Shown here: positions 6,218 to 10,848 of the stretch, one piece after another
Position numbering within the stretch: position 1 is the stretch's first letter
Layout: each line of letters begins with the position of its first letter
Origin: Gammaproteobacteria bacterium
GTDB lineage: Bacteria; Pseudomonadota; Gammaproteobacteria; GCA-001735895
NCBI GenBank assembly: GCA_029882955.1
Contig: JAOUJX010000109.1
Location: forward strand, 1 to 10,848
Length of the DNA stretch: 10,848 nt
Direction of reading: 5' to 3'
The notes under the pieces: generated by a model
What the model saw: the letters and a program-made list of their open reading frames with translations, nothing else
Databases searched by the model: none
What the model was told of the DNA's origin: nothing
Position numbers and translations under genes: made by a program

Positions 6218-8227
6218 CTAAAAGCCGCCAGATATCCTTAGCATGATTATTTTTTCGTTTATATTCTCGGTAAAATAATCCTCATACTCTTCGAGCAAGT
6301 TCTGACCTATCAGCTCGATCTGTGTTTCAGTGATTTTATCGAATATATACGAATAGCGGAAATCCAGTTTACTTGTAGCTGGGAGAGGGTCCTGTGAATC
6401 AACCCATTCCATGTCATTAAAGTAGTATAAGGATGCCGACAGGCTATGTTGTTCCAGCCAACGATATTCCGAGGAAATAAATGCAGTCGATTGCGGAAAA
6501 GAGTCCTCGATATTCGAGATATCCGACTCAACCTGGACGAAGCTTAAGCCTGTCTTTATATCCAGGTTGGCCATAGGGGAGGTGTCGAAGCTTAGATCGA
6601 TGCCGTTGACCCGTATTGCAATATCTTCATTGAAGGTTGTGTCGACTTCTGAAGTAAGTACACCAAGGGGGGTGCTGGTACCACTCACGTATATTGGTTC
6701 AGAGAATTTTTCGGTATTGATATAATCCGAGAGTTTATAGGAAAAAATCTTCACATCGCTGGCGATAGCTCTGTTGTCGAACTGACTGCGCAGGCCTATT
6801 TCGTAGGAAATGATATCTTCCGGCAATATGTCCGGGTTTCCTCTCGCTGTTACCACATCCAGGTCAGGGAAAGGAGAAGGTTGCACCATATTCGCAGTAA
6901 ATACTGTCAGACCTTCGTATTCGTAGAGAACCGGGTTGCGTTTTGCACGCGAAGCAACAAAGCGTAGCATGTGATTTTGGTTAATTCTTCGTAGAACCGA
7001 AATTCGTGGGGAATAGCTGGTATCGGTGTAGCTCGACTCTTCTACAGAGGCGCCAAAGTCCAGAATCCATTCCAGCTCCCGGCCCAGGCGCCATTCGATA
7101 CTCGAGAACAGACGTGAAGTGTCTATTTCATGGTAGCTACGGTCATTAGCCAGAAAAAATGACTTTACCCGGTCTTTACGAATGTTGGCGCCGTAAACCA
7201 GACGAAAACTGTCGCTAAACTCTTCGTTTTGTACGAGTTCAAGGTCGGTTCGATTGGAAATACGGTCAAAGTCGATAGCTGTCGTTATTGCGATACCGTT
7301 AAAAAGGAAGGGGTCGGTCACATAATTATCTGTTACTTCCTGAGCGGTATAGGCTAGGCGTAGACGGGTACTGCTTTTGCTTCTAACTTGTTCCCAGGTA
7401 ATATTGAGGTATTGATTGCCGGCGTCCATATATCTTTCCTCGCCGGTTGGGTCGCCTGCTTCGCCTAGGCCTCTTTCCGATATGCTACTACCGGCCTGGA
7501 TTGTCCAGAATTGCCGATTGCTGGCGTTATAATCGAGTCGAAAATTAAATTTACTGGTCTGCCGCGAGTCGAAAATATTGCGGAAACCATCGTCACTAAG
7601 GCTACCAGCGCTGAGTCGCCAATCGACATTGTCAAAATGGTAGCCGAGGCGAAAGTAAGCGTCCCTGACTTCTGGGTTAGCGTTATCACTGGCAGTTATC
7701 GAATAGCGAGCACCGATATCCTCGGCGGCATCGCGAGTAATAATATTAATGGTCGCTAAAAAAGCATTGGCACCATAAGTTACCGCATTCGGGCCGCGTA
7801 TTACCTCTATGCGCTCAATGTCTTCAATTAACAAAGGTAAGTTGGTCCATGAGACGCCGCCAAACGAGGGAATAAAGACCGAGCGCCCGTCAATCAGTAC
7901 CTGAAGTCGTCGGGCGAACTCCGAGCCCAGACCCTGGTAGGTGACCACCGGCTTGTTGCCGTTGAGGTTCCCAACAATAAAACCGGGCACCAGTCTGAAA
8001 ATATCGGCCAGCTTACGTGCACCGGAAGACGCTATCATCTGCCGATCAATAACCGTTACGCTGGCGGGGGATTCTTCGAGAGGCTTACTCATCCGAGATG
8101 CTGTTAATACCAGAGGTGCATCCTCAAAAAAGTCTGCTTCCGCCATTTCAAGGTTTTGAGCCTGGAGCCGTATCGGGAATAGTAAAACCAGAATGGTCAG
8201 AAAAACACATCTAATACAAAAAATCAC
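6218..8227 (-). CDS. TonB-dependent outer-membrane receptor
   Basis: This is a 669-residue outer-membrane receptor of the kind that takes up scarce ligands using TonB energy. A signal peptide (residues 1-23, ending LQA) is followed by a short linker with a possible TonB box around APLVLTASR (37-45). The plug domain spans about 48-165, with SPASVTVIDRQMI, a LADIFRLVPGF segment, LQVLIDGRSVF and the hallmark VIRGPNAVTYGANAFLATIN. A 22-strand-type barrel rich in aromatic, alternating segments ends in phenylalanine (ISGGF), as outer-membrane barrels do. It has no N-terminal FecA-like signalling domain. The start is GTG, supported by AGGA nine bases upstream; a nearby ATG (8232-8234) is out of frame and closes after seven codons. 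It is the first gene of the operon with the binding-like protein and kinase. The plug resembles BtuB/CirA-type receptors, but the substrate is unknown. Confidence 0.92.
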   Translation of the reverse strand: MIFCIRCVFLTILVLLFPIRLQAQNLEMAEADFFEDAPLVLTASRMSKPLEESPASVTVIDRQMIASSGARKLADIFRLVPGFIVGNLNGNKPVVTYQGLGSEFARRLQVLIDGRSVFIPSFGGVSWTNLPLLIEDIERIEVIRGPNAVTYGANAFLATINIITRDAAEDIGARYSITASDNANPEVRDAYFRLGYHFDNVDWRLSAGSLSDDGFRNIFDSRQTSKFNFRLDYNASNRQFWTIQAGSSISERGLGEAGDPTGEERYMDAGNQYLNITWEQVRSKSSTRLRLAYTAQEVTDNYVTDPFLFNGIAITTAIDFDRISNRTDLELVQNEEFSDSFRLVYGANIRKDRVKSFFLANDRSYHEIDTSRLFSSIEWRLGRELEWILDFGASVEESSYTDTSYSPRISVLRRINQNHMLRFVASRAKRNPVLYEYEGLTVFTANMVQPSPFPDLDVVTARGNPDILPEDIISYEIGLRSQFDNRAIASDVKIFSYKLSDYINTEKFSEPIYVSGTSTPLGVLTSEVDTTFNEDIAIRVNGIDLSFDTSPMANLDIKTGLSFVQVESDISNIEDSFPQSTAFISSEYRWLEQHSLSASLYYFNDMEWVDSQDPLPATSKLDFRYSYIFDKITETQIELIGQNLLEEYEDYFTENINEKIIMLRISGGF

Positions 8228-8236
8228 AAATCATAG

Positions 8237-8240
8237 TCCT
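8237..8240 (-). promoter_or_regulatory. Shine-Dalgarno site deciding the GTG start of the receptor gene
   Basis: Read on the minus strand this is AGGA, nine bases before GTG at 8227. The alternative ATG at 8234 would be only two bases from it and is out of frame, so the site favours the GTG start, which also yields a proper signal peptide. Confidence 0.5.
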
Positions 8241-8256
8241 GTTATGTTGCTAAATC

Positions 8257-8267
8257 GCATAGTATGC
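8257..8267. promoter_or_regulatory. Perfect 11-base palindrome, possible operator for the receptor operon
   Basis: GCATA-G-TATGC is a perfect inverted repeat with a one-base centre. It overlaps the proposed -10 element of the minus-strand promoter. I do not recognise it as a known regulator site, and a five-base arm can arise by chance. Confidence 0.25.
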
Positions 8268-8286
8268 CGCGTATCATTGCAGTAAA
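8259..8286 (-). promoter_or_regulatory. Possible sigma70 promoter of the receptor-binding protein-kinase operon
   Basis: On the minus strand TTTACT (8286-8281) and TACTAT (8264-8259) match four of six bases each of the -35 and -10 consensus, with a 16-base spacer. Transcription would begin near 8252 and give a leader of about 25 bases. This is the only sizeable non-coding gap upstream of the three genes. The match is modest. Confidence 0.3.
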
Positions 8287-8304
8287 ATGACCAGGTCATA
8301 CAAT
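8277..8304 (+). promoter_or_regulatory. Possible sigma70 promoter of cysM
   Basis: TTGCAG (8277-8282, three of six) and TACAAT (8299-8304, five of six) are separated by 16 bases, about 45 bases before cysM. Its -35 overlaps the proposed -35 of the divergent receptor promoter, so the two would compete for polymerase. Confidence 0.35.
8287..8299. promoter_or_regulatory. Perfect 13-base palindrome, possible operator in the cysM promoter
   Basis: ATGACC-A-GGTCAT is a perfect inverted repeat of six-base arms around one base. It lies between the proposed -35 and -10 elements of cysM and just upstream of the divergent receptor promoter. Dimeric repressors often bind there. I cannot assign it to a known regulator. 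Confidence 0.35.
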
Positions 8305-8348
8305 CCATTGAAACCAGCTCAAAGCCCGCATCGCTAATCGGTAAGACC

Positions 8349-9230
8349 ATGTTGCTAGAAGATTATATAGGAAACACGCCGTTGGTAACATTACAGCGCC
8401 TGAATGTTAATGCCAGTAACCGGATATCTCTCAAGCTCGAGGGTAATAATCCGGCGGGCTCGGTGAAGGACCGGGCCGCATACAGCATGATTATGAAGGC
8501 TCAGGCGCGAGGCGAAATAAAACCGGGAGACACCTTGATCGAAGCCACGAGTGGTAATACAGGCATCGCCCTTGCGATGGTAGCAGCCACCAAAGGATAT
8601 CGAATGATATTAATCATGCCCGACAATATGAGTGGTGAAAGGCGCGCGGCAATGGCTGCTTACGGAGCGGAAATTATTTTGGTCGACAAGGAGCAGGGCA
8701 TGATGGGTGCACGCGATCTGGCGTTGGAAATGCAGCAGCAGGGCAAAGGCCGGGTACTTGATCAGTTTGCTAATACTGATAATCCGCTAGCACACTATGA
8801 ATCTACGGCATCTGAAATATGGCAGCAAACCAGTCAGTCGATTACTCATTTTGTCAGTTCCATGGGGACCACTGGCACTATCATGGGCTGCTCCCGGTAT
8901 TTTCGGCAGACTGATCCAGGTATCCAGATTGTTGGGGTACAGCCGGAAGACGGATCGGTCATTCCGGGTATTCGCCGATGGCCAGAGGGCTATGTGCCAG
9001 CGATTTACGATCCAGACCAGGTAGATCGAATAATTGATGTTTCCCAGGAAGAGGCGGAAGGAATGACACGCCGGTTAGCTAGTCAGGAGGGACTATTTTG
9101 TGGAATTTCCTCTGGAGGGGCTGTGGCTGCCGCCATTCGGCTTTCCAGCGAGGTCGAAAATGCTCATATTGTGACGATTATTTGTGACCGAGGTGATCGT
9201 TATTTATCGACCGGTGTTTTTGACAGCTAA
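8349..9230 (+). CDS. cysM: Cysteine synthase B (O-acetylserine sulfhydrylase) CysM
   Basis: CysM is a PLP-dependent cytoplasmic enzyme that makes cysteine from O-acetylserine and sulfide, and accepts thiosulfate to give S-sulfocysteine. The 293-residue product carries IGNTPLV near the N-terminus, the PLP Schiff-base lysine in NPAGSVKDR (Lys40), the cofactor/substrate loop TSGNTG (67-72), the phosphate-binding GTTGT (173-177), SSGGA (254-258) and a CDRGDRYLST ending. The segment PEDGSVIPGIRRWP (199-212) is typical of CysM rather than CysK. The ATG has only a weak upstream TAAGA, but no better start exists and the N-terminus aligns with CysM. It begins a plus-strand unit with the exonuclease and rlmD genes (17-base gap) and is divergent from the receptor operon, the one place where shared control is possible. 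Confidence 0.96.
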   Translation: MLLEDYIGNTPLVTLQRLNVNASNRISLKLEGNNPAGSVKDRAAYSMIMKAQARGEIKPGDTLIEATSGNTGIALAMVAATKGYRMILIMPDNMSGERRAAMAAYGAEIILVDKEQGMMGARDLALEMQQQGKGRVLDQFANTDNPLAHYESTASEIWQQTSQSITHFVSSMGTTGTIMGCSRYFRQTDPGIQIVGVQPEDGSVIPGIRRWPEGYVPAIYDPDQVDRIIDVSQEEAEGMTRRLASQEGLFCGISSGGAVAAAIRLSSEVENAHIVTIICDRGDRYLSTGVFDS

Positions 9231-9247
9231 CTGGCGATAGATAAAAA

Positions 9248-10021
9248 ATGAATGTTTTTGTATTTGATGTTGAAACAGTCCCCGATATTGATGGTTGCCG
9301 ACGCCTGTATAATTTGCACGGGCTCTCCGATGAAGATGTCGCCAAAGCGGTATTTCACAAGCGCCGGCAGCAGGCCAATACTGAGTTTTTGCCACATCAC
9401 CTGCATAAGGTCGTGGCGATATCGGCCGTATTGCGCAGTCGAGACCAATTCCGGGTCTGGTCGCTGGGGGATATAGACGCCAGTGAAATGGATTTACTAC
9501 AACGCTTTTATAGTGGTATCGAACGTTATACGCCGACGCTAGTGTCATGGAATGGTAGTGGATTTGATCTGCCGGTAATTCATTATCGATCATTGCTCTA
9601 CCCGATAAATGCCGGGCACTACTGGGAAAATGGCAGTAACGATGCCAGTTTTCGCTACAACAATTATCAGGGCCGATACCACGAACGCCATACCGATCTG
9701 ATGGATGTGCTCGCCAGCTACTCGGCTCGTGCCAATGCATCACTCGATGAAATCGCAGGGCTTTGTGGGTTCCCCGGTAAAATGGGAATGAGCGGTAGCC
9801 AGGTCTGGGACGAGTATCTTCAGGGGAATATAGCCGGAATTCGCGACTATTGCGAAACAGACGTGCTCAATACTTATCTGCTGTATCTCAACTACGAACG
9901 TAACCGGGGTAACCTGGACCAGACCCAATACCAGGGCGAATGCGTGTTAGTACGTGACGCCTTAAAAAATTCGGAATTCAAACATTTACAGGCCTTCGAA
10001 AGCGCCTGGATCGACCTGTAG
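9248..10021 (+). CDS. Predicted PolB-like 3'-5' exonuclease (DEDDy family)
   Basis: The 257-residue product resembles the stand-alone 3'-5' exonuclease family related to the proofreading domain of family B DNA polymerases (PF10108/COG3298). All three exonuclease motifs are present: Exo I FDVET (Asp7, Glu9), Exo II SWNGSGFDLPVI (Asp107) and Exo III YCETD (Tyr201, Asp205). This is the complete DEDDy set for two-metal catalysis, so the enzyme should be active on single-stranded or frayed DNA or RNA ends. The HxTDLMDVL segment (about 148-155) is also typical. There is no polymerase domain, and to my knowledge the biological role of the family is not settled. It lies 17 bases after cysM and 11 bases before rlmD, so it is probably co-transcribed with them. 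Its own ribosome site is weak. Confidence 0.88.
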   Translation: MNVFVFDVETVPDIDGCRRLYNLHGLSDEDVAKAVFHKRRQQANTEFLPHHLHKVVAISAVLRSRDQFRVWSLGDIDASEMDLLQRFYSGIERYTPTLVSWNGSGFDLPVIHYRSLLYPINAGHYWENGSNDASFRYNNYQGRYHERHTDLMDVLASYSARANASLDEIAGLCGFPGKMGMSGSQVWDEYLQGNIAGIRDYCETDVLNTYLLYLNYERNRGNLDQTQYQGECVLVRDALKNSEFKHLQAFESAWIDL

Positions 10022-10024
10022 GAA
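10020..10024 (+). promoter_or_regulatory. Shine-Dalgarno site deciding the GTG start of rlmD
   Basis: AGGAA overlaps the stop codon of the exonuclease gene and lies eight bases before GTG at 10033. The first in-frame ATG is 20 codons further on, inside the TRAM-like domain, so this site supports GTG. Confidence 0.55.
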
Positions 10025-10032
10025 CCAGTTAC

Positions 10033-10848
10033 GTGGCTAGAAAACGCCGGTCTAGAGAAAGACCCGAACCCGTTACCGTGCGCATCGAAGCTATGTCGCA
10101 TGAAGGTAGAGGCATCGCCAATATAAACGGTAAAACTGTGTTTGTATTTGGCGCGCTGAAAAATGAGCTGGTAAAAATTCAAATCCAGAAAACCAGCCGT
10201 AAGTTTGATCAGGCTAGTGCCCTCGAAGTGCTCGAAGCCTCACCTTTACGTATCGACGCCAAATGCGAGGCTTTTGAACGTTGCGGAGGCTGTAGTCTGC
10301 AACATTTGCATAGCGATGATCAGCTAAGCTTCAAGCAACAAACCCTGTTCGATATGATGCAGCACGCTGGTCTGACTGCTGGAGAGATACTGCCTGCGTT
10401 GCGTTCCGATTCCTGGGGTTATAGGCGTAAAGCCCGTCTGGGGGTGAAATATGTGCGCAAGAAAGGCCGGGTGCTGGTTGGATTTCGTGAACGTAATGCT
10501 CCTTTTCTAGCTGACATGTCGCAATGTGAGGTGCTAATACCGGAGGTTGGTCATCGATTACAGGAGCTCGCTGAGTTAATCGAACAGCTGGATGCCAGAG
10601 AAAGTATTCCACAGATCGAAGTCGCTGCTGATGATGATCGCATCGTACTGGTATTTCGTCATCTGCAGGTTCTGTCTGAGACCGACCTGGAGAAACTGAT
10701 CGCTTACGCACGACAGTCAGAGTTTTGTATACAGCTTCAGCCCGGGGGGCCTGATTCAATTACGAATTTATACCCCCAGGAACAATCACTAAATTTAAAA
10801 CCGGTCCCGGAAGAAGATATCCGTATTAATTTCAGCGCCATAGATTTC
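10033..10848 (+). CDS. rlmD: 23S rRNA (uracil-1939-C5) methyltransferase RlmD, N-terminal part (3' end outside window)
   Basis: RlmD (formerly RumA) uses S-adenosylmethionine to methylate U1939 of 23S rRNA and carries a [4Fe-4S] cluster. The frame runs from GTG at 10033 without a stop to the window edge (272 codons; E. coli RlmD has about 430). A basic N-terminus (VARKRRSRERP) leads into a TRAM RNA-binding domain (about 12-66, with HEGRGIANINGK). The cluster cysteines follow as C78, C84 and C87 in CEAFERCGGC, with the fourth at C165 (DMSQCEVL). WGYRRKARLG (128-137) is family-typical. The visible part ends at FSAIDF, matching the point just before the methyltransferase domain, so the SAM motifs and catalytic cysteine are not in view. 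Minus-strand open frames over this stretch are shadows. In related genomes relA follows this gene. Confidence 0.95.
   Translation, partial: MARKRRSRERPEPVTVRIEAMSHEGRGIANINGKTVFVFGALKNELVKIQIQKTSRKFDQASALEVLEASPLRIDAKCEAFERCGGCSLQHLHSDDQLSFKQQTLFDMMQHAGLTAGEILPALRSDSWGYRRKARLGVKYVRKKGRVLVGFRERNAPFLADMSQCEVLIPEVGHRLQELAELIEQLDARESIPQIEVAADDDRIVLVFRHLQVLSETDLEKLIAYARQSEFCIQLQPGGPDSITNLYPQEQSLNLKPVPEEDIRINFSAIDF

Noticed and set aside
7941..8159. Plus-strand open frame opposite the receptor plug domain
   Set aside because: It mirrors the conserved plug-coding sequence and has no homology-like features of its own.
8228..8348. Riboswitch, tRNA or small RNA in the divergent intergenic region
   Set aside because: Both expected leaders are short (about 25 and 38 bases). 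I found no tRNA-like fold, no cobalamin or other riboswitch core, and no terminator with a U-tract.
9204..9743. Minus-strand open frame of 179 codons over the exonuclease gene
   Set aside because: The plus strand carries an exonuclease with all catalytic motifs. The antisense product has a low-complexity Arg/His/Pro-rich composition typical of a shadow frame.
10331..10759. Minus-strand open frame of 142 codons near the right edge
   Set aside because: It is antisense to rlmD, whose frame runs unbroken through the region and contains the fourth cluster cysteine and other family motifs.

Overview
The window is a near-fully coding stretch from a gammaproteobacterial chromosome. The basis is gene order: era-recO-pdxJ-acpS, a BarA/GacS-type hybrid kinase, cysM, a PolB-like 3'-5' exonuclease and rlmD is an arrangement I associate with Pseudomonas-like and other free-living Gammaproteobacteria. 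Protein sequence alone does not let me name the genus. Hand-counted GC is about 50% in cysM (8401-8640) and about 35% in part of the periplasmic-protein gene (5881-6120).

Layout. (1) Positions 3-2545, plus strand: a housekeeping operon with the C-terminal part of Era (entering from the left edge), RecO, PdxJ and AcpS, with overlapping or almost touching genes. (2) Positions 2542-8227, minus strand: a three-gene operon reading toward the housekeeping operon. Its order is an outer-membrane TonB-dependent receptor, a secreted solute-binding-like protein, and a 916-residue hybrid histidine kinase of BarA/GacS architecture. The kinase start codon overlaps the stop of the binding-protein gene (ATGA). 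The kinase stop codon overlaps the acpS stop on the other strand. (3) Positions 8228-8348: a 121-base divergent intergenic region, the only real control region in the window, with possible back-to-back promoters and two perfect short palindromes. (4) Positions 8349-10848, plus strand: cysM, a DEDDy exonuclease gene and the first 272 codons of rlmD, which runs off the right edge.

How the genes work together. The left operon joins ribosome assembly (Era), recombinational repair (RecO), vitamin B6 synthesis (PdxJ) and activation of acyl carrier protein (AcpS), a classic shared transcription unit. The right operon joins cysteine synthesis, a probable nuclease and 23S rRNA m5U1939 methylation. The middle operon is the unusual part. 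A kinase resembling the global regulator BarA/GacS is co-transcribed and probably translationally coupled with a periplasmic binding protein that has no ABC permease or ATPase beside it, and both lie behind an outer-membrane receptor. The simplest reading, which is inference, is an envelope-spanning sensory line: ligand import across the outer membrane, capture by the periplasmic protein, and modulation of the kinase and so, presumably, of a GacA/UvrY-Csr type output. No response regulator or small RNA gene for such an output lies in the window.

I saw no tRNA, rRNA, CRISPR array, insertion sequence or long repeat.
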